The notes beneath the pieces are model-generated. The model was not told the DNA's origin and searched no databases. It saw nothing but the letters and a program-made list of their open reading frames with translations. A stretch of DNA of 64,000 nt from Litoditis marina (taxonomy: Eukaryota > Nematoda > Chromadorea > Rhabditida > Rhabditidae). Within the stretch, counting starts at the first letter, position 1. Each line of letters opens with the position of its first letter. This document shows positions 33,720-46,381 of this stretch, in pieces. The position numbers and the translations under genes are program-made. The DNA is taken from positions 15,918,330 through 15,982,329 of the forward strand of contig OZ038439.1 of the NCBI GenBank assembly GCA_964036275.1. Direction: 5' to 3'.

Positions 33720-35403
33720 GTGATTCGACCCGAGTTTGAGAAAACTAGTGAAGATTGTATTTCGTTTTCACCTGTCGAAAACAGTGGAGAAAGGGAGCTC
33801 TGAATTTCTCTCACTTGTTTGAAACTAAAACTAGATAAAAAGGGAAGATGGTCTCTGGTTTTCACCTATCAAGAAGAGTGGAGAAAAGCATTTCTGAATT
33901 TTATAACTTTTGTAAAACCAAAGTTCGAGAAATCTGGAAAAGATTGTGGTTTGTATCTTTTGAGAACAATGCAGAGCTACCTGAAGTGATTTTCCGCGTG
34001 AATCCCACTGAATTGACCACTTTGGTTGATGTTTGCGCACTTTTGAATGGCGGCAAACCGTCCAAGAGTTCGAGCAACGTATATGTAGTACTTGAATCAA
34101 ATTTAAGAGCGGTTGTAACTCATTTTTGATTGAAGAGGATAGTTATAATCGGAAACGCTGCATGTGGAATTTTGGTGGAAACATCATGTCTACTGACTCG
34201 CAGACTCGTGAACGGACTTTTTATAAATTGTTGGATTGTAACACAAACTGTTTATTGAAACAATAAACTTATTGAAAAGGATCTGCAACACAAATAGAAC
34301 CCGCATCGTAGAAAGAGCAGGTTACCTTAGATTAAGATAGTTGCTTATCTACACTATCCAAGTTTTTCATTGGCACCTCTGGTCATGAGCAAGGTGGTCC
34401 TTATCTACCTTGAGAAAACTGAGGGGCACAATTAAGGAGGTAGTTGCATAAGTGTCGATTGGAAAACCTGTGAAAGAATGAAAAACCACCAATTACCACT
34501 ACTTATACATTACGAAAAATTACTGTGTAATAATGAATGAATATTCCTAAACTAGAATCATGAATACTGTACTGATATGTTCACACTATCCAAGTTGAAC
34601 ATTGAGATACGTTGGTATAGTCAAATGTTGAGTTAACCTAGTTAATTGTGGGATAAAACTAATGTTGAAAGCAAATATAAGTTTAGCAAACGAGAGATTA
34701 GGAAGAGTATGAAACTAATCATCAGTTTACTAGTCCACGTCATAACGTTCTTAACACCCACATGATGTTTTTGATTAAGAAATGAGTTACTAAACCTTCT
34801 TAAATTTGAAGTTTTCCTTTTCTTTGAAAGTTACCGTACCCAATCACTACCCACGTTTCTCCAGGATTAGTCTCGGAGTTGTAGCGGTTTTGGATCTGAA
34901 GTAGGCATGGCATACTAAGCTGGATTAGTTCAAATCTGGGGGAGTTAAATGTTTGTTTTTCAAATTAGCGAAAATGTTGTCATCCTAGAGAAAATTCTTT
35001 GAGGTTTTCTTTGAAATCAAAAAACCTTTCAATCTATATAAAAACTGAAAAGGGGTCGAAATTTGAAAATCACGCGCTCAAATATCGTGAAATTCACACT
35101 GACCACTTCTTCTCTGAGAAATAGAGAGAAATTTACACAAAACAGTCGAAAAACACAAGTGTGCAATTTTGTATGACTAGAAGTCACATACTAGAATAAC
35201 TGGGTTATGTTTGTAACTGGAAGTTATAGACAAACTAGATAAGGTGGGTTATGAGTGAGGTGGGGGTTAGCAATATGTCAGTCACCAGATAGTGTATGAC
35301 ATAACAGGGCTGGATTAGGCGGAAGGGCGGTTAGCTAATTGGTCCCGCAGGGATTGACACCGGTAAACAGTCGGTTGGGTTACGGTAGAATTGTGATACG
35401 ACA

Positions 35404-35647
35404 TCGAACACGAGTTTTCAATAAGAAAAGCTGATTTTGATTAGTTCGTTAACAATCGGCGAGCACAATAACTTGGTTAATTTTCCTTGTCAAAAACAAA
35501 TTAGTATTAAGATCTGTAGAACTTGTATCTTCACTTCTAACACGAGTTTTTGATAAGAACAGCTGATTTTGATTATTGAATTCAACAGAGGCAAACACAA
35601 TATAGATAATTCTCGATGTCAAAAACAAATTAGTATTTCGATTACTG
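35404..35647. repeat. Diverged tandem duplication, period about 130 bp
   Basis: The first unit (about 35404-35515) and second (about 35535-35647) share CACGAGTTTT, AAGAACAGCTGATTTTGATTA-like sequence and TGTCAAAAACAAATTAGTATT in the same order. Confidence 0.7.
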
Positions 35648-37921
35648 AAAACTTTGTAATTGAAAGTGTTCGATACCGGAAATCAAAACCGGTGTTAAAG
35701 AATCCGTTCCGCTATAATCTGATTTTCACGAAAAATTTAAAAAGCTCAAAAAACATTTTTAATGTCTTCCCATAGACCATGGAAAAACTTTCTGACTGAA
35801 AACTTGTAAAATTTGCATAACATCAAGCACTTAAAAAGTGGACATGAACATTTTCACTGTGACGCAACTTGAATTTGTTCGTTTACTTCCAGATTTATTT
35901 TCATTTCGTAGTCTCTAATTGTGTTGTCATATATGATAGAGTGTTCTAAAAACCTTTCTGTACTTCTATTGGCTATTTTTAGCATACCCAGTACGCAACT
36001 CTCCTATCGGTGTCATTACGTAAGCCGCTTTTCTGAGAGAAAGAAGCAAGATAGAGATATAGAAGTATATATTTTTGATCATGGTTTTTAATTTGCCACA
36101 AGGTCAGATTGTTAGCTCATAAGTCAAAATTAGAGCGGGACGGATTCTTTAAGGGACCGTGGCGCTACAAGCTACCGTTTTATTTTCAGCTTTATAAGCT
36201 GTTGTAGGTTGTTCGAAGGAAAAGGTGGGAAAGGCGTGGGTGTTTCTATGTCATGTATTTTTGGTTTTTTAGCGTTTGAGCGTCTCAAAAAGGCAACAAT
36301 TATAGGAAGCTCAAGAGAAAGTAGAGACGCAAGTTGCAATGTGCTTAGGATAACTGTACAAACTACAAAAAGACGATCCTATTGGGACCCCTTTAGTTCG
36401 AGTAGGTATGAAAAACAAACAGAATTGGATATAGCGAAGCACGACTGGAGAAAAACAGAGCGATGAAGTTCTAAAACGAAAAAAAAATGAAAAGAACGTT
36501 CATATTACCAGAAAAAAACAAGTTCTAGTAGAAATCCTGTTCTAGAATGAATGGCAAACTAAATGATAGATTGACCACCTGTTTTTGGGGCGGGACTCAC
36601 TTTACCCTAAACGTAATTAACACCTTTTGCAATTAGAAGCGGTACGATAAGAAGTACCGTAAGAACTAGAATTAACTTAGATAACACCCCGCCGAAAGCT
36701 TGTGAAAGTACTAATTCGGGATAATTATCGCTGTGTTTTGATTGGTATGTCAAAGGAAATGAACCGCACCGTGTCGCTACGTTAAAAAAAGTGGTTCATA
36801 GAGAATCTCGAAAACATTTAGAAGTCAGAAACATGTTCAGAGAAAAGTTTCGCACTTTCACCTTGGCTATTATGTGGCGTCACGTGTAAGAAGAAAGCCT
36901 GTAAAAAACCAATTGAATTGCGGAATGGCAGGCTAAAAACAGCCAGTTTTTCGGTCATAGCAGGAATTCATAGGACTCGTGTGGTACTAGTGAACGATCT
37001 ACATCTCAGGCGATCGTCTTGAATCAGGGTCGAAACGGTTTCAAGTACATCTCTTACTGAGCACATTAGCACATACTTGATCTACAAACTGTTGCGAAAA
37101 ACCCTTTTAGTTTACAACTTTTGAACTACAAACCCACATCACACACCATTTGGAGCGTACTGCCACACAGTATTCTATTTGAAGCAAGCACACCCCTTCT
37201 TAGAATGTCTTACTAATAATGAGCGATATGATACGATTGAGCTGAAATAGGATAATAAGAACACTAATAGTAAACATTGTTGACTCACCGTACGAGAACT
37301 GTGGTTCCTATACACCATATTCCTAGAATACATTATCACGGAGAGTCTGGCTCGCTTCTATAGTACTTGCTCCTCTTGAAGCAAGCCTATACGGTGTGTT
37401 GCCCTATCTCGTTGTGTTTCCGTGACTTTGCGATCAAAATTTGTAATTTAAGACTAGCCGAGATCAGGCCACAGCAAAGATTTGGATACTCTCTATGAGA
37501 CAGCTTGGAGAAAACGAAATCATTATTCGATGATCGCATTCTACCAAACCACTAACATTTAAGGGCATTCCATTCACGTCGATTCGAAACATTATGTAGA
37601 TGTGCCTCGAACAACCACCCATAATTGTTAATGTTGAGCAAGAAGTTCACTTTGAACAGTAATTCACTGTACCGCAATCGAGATTTTTCTGAACATCAAC
37701 TCACCAATAGGTACTCTACTCTCTAATCACTTGTGTGTTTGAGTGCCGGTAGGTATGGAAAGGACACCGCCTGATTGCGTAACCGGGAAAAGGTAGAGAG
37801 ATGTGAGAAAGGTAAAGAGAGTGAGGGGATTAGTTTTAGAGATAAGGTGGTGGACACACACTGACTAGAAAGAGTGACAGGTAGAGGTCAGAGGGGAGAG
37901 CTGAAGAGAGAGAGAAAGAGA

Positions 37922-37925
<4 letters not shown>

Positions 37926-37956
<31 letters not shown>
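37926..37956. repeat. (GA)n microsatellite
   Basis: About 30 bases of pure GA repeat inside a broader purine-rich stretch (37790-37975). Confidence 0.9.
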
Positions 37957-37963
<7 letters not shown>

Positions 37964-40900
37964 TAAGAAGAATAGGGTGATATTAGGATTAGGAAAAAAC
38001 GAACGAAAATAGATTAGATGAACAGAAAAAGAGATACTGAATCATTGCGGGGAAACTAGGTATGTGCGATATGTGAAATTCTTGCATTACGCATCATCTA
38101 AATCTAAATCTCCACGATAGAAACAAACATTAAACATCATCCAGTAAATGGGCTCGGCACGTAGCTGGCAGTTAATAGGAGGCTTAGCTGCCAGCTACCG
38201 TATTATAAATCCAGAACAATCCCTGTATTTCAGTCTTAATTTCTAATTTCTCACAGATAATGCGTAAGTTCTCTCGTCATAATAATAGGGATAATGTAGG
38301 AAGAAAGATCGAACGTGCACCCGACTAAAACTTCCTGGACAAACGTACTATACAACACATAATAAGATATGCAATATACTGCCGAGTTTTGATAACAACT
38401 AGAAAGTAGTTCAGGAAAGTTACGGAGAAATGTCTGAACACGTACATGTGCCTACGCGTTACGTACTAATTTGGCATTCAGGCTCCGAGCTGAACGACTG
38501 ATCACCGAACTGGGCGTTCACTTGGTTCCGCCGGGAGATGCGCGACTAATCTACAATTAGGCTCAAAACGCGAGAAGGAATGCAACAAAAAAGGGAATCA
38601 TGAAGCGCACGTTAGTTGTTAATAAGTTGGAAAATTCAGGTAATACACAGTGCCGCAACTAATACGAGAAAAGGGTCGTACTAGTGGTATTGGGGTAGAG
38701 ACAAAACGCACCACCTTCATTTTTTATTCTCTCAACTTTTTCTCTACACTGTGAGAATATTAAGTGAGAGCTTGCGTTTTTTATATGCCCGATTCCGCCG
38801 CCACCGTCACCGCGTCAAAAGCTTCCGCGACTGATCTTTAACGCCAACCGAATCTTTACCAATCAATTCAGGGGATTCTTGTTCAAGTTAGTCTACTACG
38901 TAACGTTAATCAGGTTTTGTTTCGGTTTGAGTGGGCAAGAGGTTCGGTTTCTCACCAAACCAACTGATTCAGGAAGATTTGGTTGCGCGACTAATTTTTC
39001 ATCAATTCAAAACGGTAAGACTTGTATATTATCCAGGATTTCAGGACCACTCGCATATTCAATACTTTATCGATATTCATAACCTTTCGAAACAGGTACG
39101 CTCAGTTTTATGGCAATCTACAAGTGACTCTGTTTCAGAATGGTTCCGCCGCCGCCGCCACCGCGTCATCAGCTGCGCGGCGACCAACTTCTAATTAGTT
39201 AATTCGTGACGCAAACGGGCCACGTGTGACACGTATTCGAGGCGACGTGGAATGCGAAACATGCACTAATTCGACTAATTCGCCACATCGAAAACCGTGA
39301 TATCGATCAGGAAATGGCACGGAAAAAGCGGCTGCGTAGATTGGGAACTACCGTAATCCTATTAATCTGAATTTACCGTCACCTAATCGGCTAGACGGAG
39401 AATTTAGTGCAATAGACACACGTGCGGTAGTCAAGTGGATTAGGTGGATTTAGAAAATTGCACTTTCAAAAAAAATGTGAAAAGTGGTTCGGGGAGAAAT
39501 GTTACTCTTCTAAATGGTGTGAAACTCATATATTGAAAAACTTAAATCGTGTATAAAGAGATAATGATGAAATATACAGAGAAAGATAGGGAGGAAGAGC
39601 ATTACTGAAAGATATGAGAATAGATATAGAAAAAGAGAGACAGAGAGACAGAGAGAGACCCCTTTTTCCTGCCATTCGCTAAGTCTGTCTTAACCCAGTC
39701 AGGTGGACAAATATTGAAGGACTGTGATTACTGTCATTCATGCCCAATATAACACCTATTGTACCGGAAATGCACTGCCAGGGGGTAATATGTCTATTTA
39801 TTGATTTACATAATTATTTAGAAAGTTGTAAAGAATGCCCACGTAATGTTAACAATAAGCATATACATTTTGAAACGCTATGCAAGAGTGTTTCAATCAC
39901 AATCGAATACAATAGTTTCTGTCATGACGAAAAAAATATTCTATCTCGGAAACTGTTCACATTGATGTAGGTTGCATCATTCTTCCGTTTCAGTTCACAA
40001 CTTGCTGTGTACAACTAAAATAGATAACACGATGATTGCAGGATTATTAGCTTACCTCAGTGGAAAAACCGTCATTGTTTCTGGTGAAACGTCATCAAGA
40101 AAATCATCAAAATGTATATATAGATGTTCTTGAATGAGGTAAAGTAATTTGTGAAGATATCAAGAATATGGGCAATAATGCTTTTGCACATTTATTGATA
40201 GGTTACGTTTTAGAAAATCAAAGTTCTGACTTGGCCGAGAATGCAGTGTTTCGATTTTCTGACACCTCGACGATAACCTTGGAATCACTACACAGAAAAA
40301 GTGATAGATACAGTAAACAGTATCTAATTCTCCGTGTTCGGACAGTGCCTCTGAACAATTTAATATAAAAGAGAATGAAATATGTTGTCAACCACTTGGA
40401 GCAAATAAGGCGAAATCCATGAGTTAACACGATCAGATTATGTGCAAATGTATTCAGATTACATTATTATGTAAATGTTTGACAGCAACTCACAAGATAT
40501 TCCATAACCAACAAAATCGATATAGAGTAGAGTTACAGAATTAGAAAAAACAAGAAGCAGGCAGATGAAACAATGAACTGAAACAGTAAAGTTCCTAAAA
40601 AAGAACGAAAACTGTCAGTTGTAACTCGGAACGTACAAATACTGCCAATCTATTCGCTCAAAAACTGGTAGCATAGTTAACTTAGCCGCGGGACCGGCTA
40701 GAATACGCAGGAGCAAATATCTAGTTTCACAGTAGTGTCGACACGTACAGTAAAACATTGACGGTGAAAGTACGTTCAAAAAAAAACACGACAAAAACAA
40801 CAGCAATGAAACATTCTGCGGTGTCTTTCTAGAAATGTAGTTTGGTAGCACGTGTGAACGTTAAGATTAGTCCCTCAACACTATCTCATTTAGAGAAAGG

Positions 40901-41589
40901 TTGGTAGAACAAAATCTGTCGACTGTAGACTAGACAGGCTATTGTAGCTTGATGAACAAATACGACGCATTAACCAAAACAGAGATACCTATGTTCTATC
41001 GTAAAATTCACAAGACCCGCGATCACAAGACATATTTATAGTTTTAATCAGTTGCAATGAATAAGAAAATCCATCAATCGAGGGGGGTTTCTGGTGCGTG
41101 TCTGGCTACAGTAACCAGCGCCGATTTAACGGCTGTCAATTGATGGATTCGTTGTGGGACTCAATTCGACACCCTTCCCCCGATAACACACAAAAACGCG
41201 ATACGTTGGACAGGTATTTTGGTGTGAAGTCCTGGTTTTGGAAATGTCGCGTCGTAACTCGAGAAGTTTGTTGGCATGTATACAGTACACGCGCACACTG
41301 ACAGTATATAGGAACTGACAAAATCTTAGTGGTGGTTTTATCTCGGTGCACACAATCAATCACAAGTTCCAATCGATAAACTACAGTGATCAAACTACAG
41401 AAACGGAGGGATGAGTCATACGCCGTATGCGCTTGCTTTGGTAAGAGCGGAACCTACAGATTTGGAGTTTTCAAAAAAACCCACTTATTGTTGTTTACAG
41501 ATACAGTTTTCTACATGAAGTACACAAACAAAAAAGAACCATGATGTGCAGGTACACATTCGACTGTATCCTGTGTACGGTTGGGCGTG

Positions 41590-41690
41590 ACGTGAAACAT
41601 GTTAAACACCGCAGAGCTCAGATACGTTCAATAGCAAAGTGCACATTTGCCTCATTAGAATGCTAACTTCACGTGACTATTCGAAAAGTG
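41590..41690. mobile_element. CACGTGA-type MITE, copy 5
   Basis: It contains GTGAAACATGTTAAACACC, CATTAGAATGCTAACTTC and ACGTGACTATTC. It is inverted relative to the copy at 42530-42662. Confidence 0.7.
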
Positions 41691-42529
41691 AAGAGTTTCG
41701 CCAGATCGAATGACAACTATCATAGCAAATGCTGAATGGTAGATTGCCGTGGGGGCATAGTTACAACACTGGAGAAATATGATACTCAGGCAAATGGCGG
41801 CAGAATCACTAATAATGGAACAAACAATGTTAGACCAGGCTGATAAACATCGATTTTGGTTGGAGGAGGGTCTAACTGAGATGGAAAAGATACCAAAGTT
41901 ATTGGAAGTCTGTTCGTAACACTTCCAACACAGCGTAATGAGTTCCATAGTCACGTTATTACAGGTTTCGCCTAAATATTCACTAACTAGTATCTAGCAT
42001 ACATTGCCGCAGCATGCTGAATGCTGATATAGTGTCACAGCTCGAAAGAAACTGAGTTGGGTTTAACCACCTTCAAATAAAACACCAGATATGAGAACTT
42101 TCGAAGAATTTGAATATCAAAAAGACATTTGGTTTGGTCCAATCGGAAGAGAAATTTGAGACTATGTAGAACTCACCACTATTTACGGCGAGCAATGGTT
42201 CTACAACACAGTTTGAGTTATCAAGTCGAAAAATAGTAGAATACAGTCCGTCAGTCAGAATGATGTTTTTACGATAATCATAATACTGATATGAGGATTC
42301 GATGTCGGTAGTAAAAGCGGGTGGTAATAGTATAAAGTAATTTGAACAGAGGAATGAATGAATATAATAGAAACAGCATCAACAAATTCACCTACAGCAG
42401 AAGAATCTAAACATGAATTTGAGTTCATTTTTCGCCTAACTGTAACACACTGTTCAACTCTGATGAGATGATCAGGTACACAACGAGATTGGACTCTAAA
42501 AGCGCAACAGACAGGTGAATTCACTAGAA

Positions 42530-42662
42530 GTAAGTTGAATATTCACGTAAAGTTAGCATTCTATAATAATGAGGCATTGAGCACTTTGCAATTTCTCGTT
42601 TCTGACTTCTGCTGTGTTTAGCATGTTTCACGTGACTGTGCAATTACAATTGACTACACCGC
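42530..42662. mobile_element. CACGTGA-type MITE, copy 6
   Basis: It begins AAGTTGAATATTCACGTAAAG and includes TTCTGCTGTGTTTAGCATG and TTTCACGTGACTGTGCAAT. Confidence 0.75.
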
Positions 42663-43507
42663 CGTTGGGAACTAGCCCTACGTTCTGCGTAATTACAGGT
42701 AATTTCACTAGACAATTTACATAAACACTGAGAGTCAACTGTCTATCCTATGGAAGTTTCACCTGCCATAGTTTTTCAGGATTTAAATGATTTCGGCTGC
42801 TTTTCTGCAATTCTAACCGTCATTTGACAAGCCTGGATTTATAGTGCAAAGTGGACGCTTTGGGTGGAGATAAGGGCTAATACTATGGGCAATCGTTATA
42901 TTAATAACACCCTTAAGCCGTTGTAAAGATAAATTTGTACTGAAAAAGATGGCCCCGTGTGCCACAAACAGTAGAAGACAGGTTGCGAAGAGTATCGATT
43001 TTGTGGGGCTGAGTTTTTGATGGAAACAGTTCGGGGAAGTTGCCGATGGGGAATTGTAGTTTGATCTGTAGTCTGATTTGTTATAAAATGCAACTTTGTA
43101 TCATTATAGTTTGACTACACGTACTTTGAATTATATTGAGGTGGATGTGTTGGCATTTCTGAACGCTGGCACGTTTTTTGCTAGAGAACTGGTAAAAATT
43201 CACAGCCAAAGTATACTCTGATTAAAACGTTGAAAATAGATTTGTTCATTTTCTAGCAGTCGTGTAATGGTAATATAACCAAAAAAAGTGAGAAGTGTTC
43301 ACGAAAACGTTTAAAAGACGGAAACCCTGTCTGGAAACTGAGTCCTACTGTAGGTGTGCACGGATGGTTGAAACCGAGTATGCTACAAGTGAACGAATTC
43401 TAATGTGTTCTACAAGGTTTAGATATCAATCGATTGCCCTTTTAAATATAAATGTAAATTAAAATATACTGTAGTTTCACTAAAAGATGACAGATTGTGG
43501 TCAACTA

Positions 43508-43640
43508 TGCTTTTAGTCAATTTCACAGTCACGTAAAACATGCTAAACACAGCAGAAGTCAGAAACGTGCAATGACAAAGTGCACGATGCCTCATTAGAA
43601 TGCGAACTTCACGTGACTATTCAATTTACTTCTAGTATAT
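43508..43640. mobile_element. CACGTGA-type MITE, copy 7
   Basis: It contains CAGTCACGTAAAACATGC at the left and CTTCACGTGACTATTCAATTT at the right. It is about as complete as copy 1. Confidence 0.75.
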
Positions 43641-44689
43641 AATACTTTGTTCAGTCATAAAGATCCCACTTTTATTGCTCGTCTACCGTTTTAGAGCCTG
43701 GCTATAATCATAAACAAATCTATAACCCGGCTGGTGATAGGTAGTTATTGCGCGGTTAATTACACCCATCTTGTTATCAAAGTTGTAAAACATTTGAGCA
43801 ACACAACAATTTCAAAATCGTACCTGTACAATTGAAAACACGCGAAATCTTTTCATATAAACCGTATTCAAACCAAAACCGTAACGTATTTAGATATGGA
43901 GGGATTGATCACGAAATTTCACTGCTTTTTAAATAAAGTTTTATCTTCCAAAATAACTGAGAAGAAGGAATGTTGCTAGCCAGTGCATACTCACGTGAAT
44001 CGTTGAAAATTATGTTTTCCAGACTAGAAAATTCAATGATAAAGTGCCCAAATGCTGCCGTTTTCTACTTCACCAGGTTTTCCCACATTCTCTAGTTTTG
44101 AGTTCCTTCAGAACTTTTTTTTGACCCCACCTACTGAAAACTCACAAAAAACGTGAGAAACTCGTATTATATGGACAAGTTCATATGGGAAGTTTTGCCG
44201 AGAACTCTCTACCAACTGCCACTCTCACCTTCTTCTACTATTCAACTTGCCGCCAAATGACTCGGCTGTGTTACAGTACCCCGTTGCGCAAGGTGGCCGG
44301 GTAGCCAGTTGTAAACCTGTCGGTTCTTTGGCGATACCGATTAAAAAGCACCGGTCATATATCAAAAGGCGAGAAGGTAGCAAAAAAGAGACAGAAAATG
44401 GTGGACTCGGGGTTCTGGATTCTGGAATGATGTGCAAGGGAATTTATGTGTTTAGTTGAACCTTTGCACTTTATGATATAAAAATATTAAGTAAGAAGAG
44501 GAAGCTAGCAGAAATATAGTCTACACAGGATTCAATCATGGAGATGAATTCAGCACTACGAGAATAAGGTTCTTCTTGCAAAAACAGTACTTTATGAACT
44601 TGCAGATAAGAAAATACAAAACACCATTGAGTATGCGTATTATACAATGAGCGCGTAACAGAGTAAACAATACTCTACATTTTATTCTT

Positions 44690-44790
44690 TCTCCTAAATC
44701 TACAATCATAGTTTGTAGTGCCACATATACCAATGTGGAAAGACACGTGTTCAATCGCGAATAAACATTCTATTCTATTCTATTCTATGA
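44690..44790 (+). mobile_element. Possible retrotransposon 3' tail
   Basis: TGTGGAAAGACACGTGTTC is followed by AATCGCGAATAAAC and then (ATTCT)n at about 44767-44788. A short microsatellite after an AATAAA-like signal is typical of non-LTR retrotransposon insertions. A related TGATGTGGAAAGTCAGGTGTT occurs at about 55800. Confidence 0.35.
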
Positions 44791-44837
44791 TCAAACTGTA
44801 GTTTAGGTGCAACACAATACAAACTCACAATTTTACC

Positions 44838-44959
44838 TAAAGTAGGACGATTACGTGGACAAATCCCGACGCATCGGTCCTACAAATTGCAACTGAAAAA
44901 TGTACCGCAGTTTAAAGGATGAAAGTGTTGAAACTGGTCCACATAATCGTCCTTCTTTA
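44838..44959. mobile_element. Palindromic MITE (GTAGGACGATTATGTGG ends), copy 3
   Basis: The ends are AAAGTAGGACGATTACGTGG and CCACATAATCGTCCTTCTT. It shows more mismatches than the other copies. Confidence 0.75.
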
Positions 44960-45163
44960 AACCGACAAAAATAAAGTACATATAGGGAGGATGAAGACGA
45001 TTTTCAGTGGCATGTGAACCGAACAACTAACAAAACTACACCAGAAGGTACCAAAGCGTACCGCCGGCGACAGAAGGTGAAGGTCTTTTTGGATGCGGCA
45101 AAACGGCGGCGGTCCGGCTAATTACTGACGCCGTACAAGATAGGCGCATCCACTTGACATCTA

Positions 45164-45179
45164 GGGGGGGGGGGGGGGG
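45164..45179 (+). repeat. Poly-G tract, 16 G
   Basis: An uninterrupted run of 16 G in the gene-free region. Confidence 0.95.
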
Positions 45180-46381
45180 ACACGGCTAATTTCAGGATTA
45201 CGGTATGTAGCGGAAACGATTAGGCCACGGAGATGGTATCTGAGAAACCGGTTCCCAGTGATGGGCAAAGGGAGAGATTAGCGAGATGGAGGGCAACAAC
45301 AATTATACAAGGAAACAAATTGGCATGGTTTTTGAAGGGTGTAAGGAGGTTGAAATTTAGAAAACGACTACAATAGTGTTGTAGTTTGATCGGAATGCAA
45401 TTTAGTTTTTAGAACTACGAATCTCAATGGGTGTGATCAAACTACAAACTAGGCAAACGGTTTTAGCCCGCATTTCATTGAGCGATCAATACACCACGTC
45501 ACACCTTTTCCATGTACACGTACACGAGAAAACACGTGAATCATGAGCGTGTGTACATCGATTAACGTTAACGTTCTAACCGTAGAATGCGACCTTACGT
45601 TTGTGAACCTACAACTTGCTGTGACACGGGTTGAACTTCTCTCGGGAAACTCATCTTGGTTTGGTTCACTGAAAAACCGTTTTAGGCAAAAAAGACATTA
45701 AAAGTAGAGACACGACAGTCAGTACTTATAGTCTTCACCGTTGTTATGTGGACCGATACAGTAACATCGCCTCATCTCTCTCCACGTGTTATCTCACAAT
45801 GTTTCCTAAACTTTTCTAGTAGGTCCCTCATTTTTCAACAGTATATTTCCAGTCGGTTTGTTTGCCACAACAACATTCCGAATGAATTATTTATTAATTA
45901 TGCTAATCTATCACAGATGAAACCCATAAAACCAGAATGGGATGTTCAAATCGATTTAAACAAAGTTTACAACATAATAAATACAGTACTATTGGCAAGC
46001 CTTGTATACCTAAACCATAGGTTTGGCACTTATACAACATGTTTTCACGGAGAAATGAAAAATATGAATCGATCGAGGTAGAAAGTAATCAATCACTTCA
46101 TCAACAAGAAAAAATTAAGTGTTATCTATAAGTGGTGTTTTGTGTGAACTATATATATAAAAAAGGATTCATAACTACTGACTAGGCCATTTTACACTTT
46201 CTTCAACTACGTATTACAGAAACCCAATAAACGATGGAAACAAAATTATTTCAAACCGGTGAACGTTATTTAAAAATTTGGCTCTAAAAAATCAGACAAC
46301 ATTTGAAAATTGTAACAGATAGGAGGCAGCTTAGTAATTAAAAAATCACCAAAAATATGAATTTGTGAAAATAGTGGATAG

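Larger units (their letters stand above)
28169..46381. other. 18-kb region without a supportable gene, rich in repeats
   Basis: I read both strands for coding exons and found none with matching splice sites, known motifs or frame continuity. Apart from the repeats entered separately, the stretch holds purine-rich DNA at 29095-29440 and 31620-33180, a small inverted repeat GTAGCTGGCAG...CTGCCAGCTAC at about 38170-38207, and GC-rich CCGCCGCC segments near 38790 and 39150. Open frames at 39740-39970, 40168-40368 and 45746-46081 look less repetitive than the rest but show no recognisable domain. Confidence 0.55.

Noticed and set aside
38170..38207. Hairpin as a possible miRNA precursor
   Set aside because: The stem is only about 11 bp, too short for a miRNA precursor.
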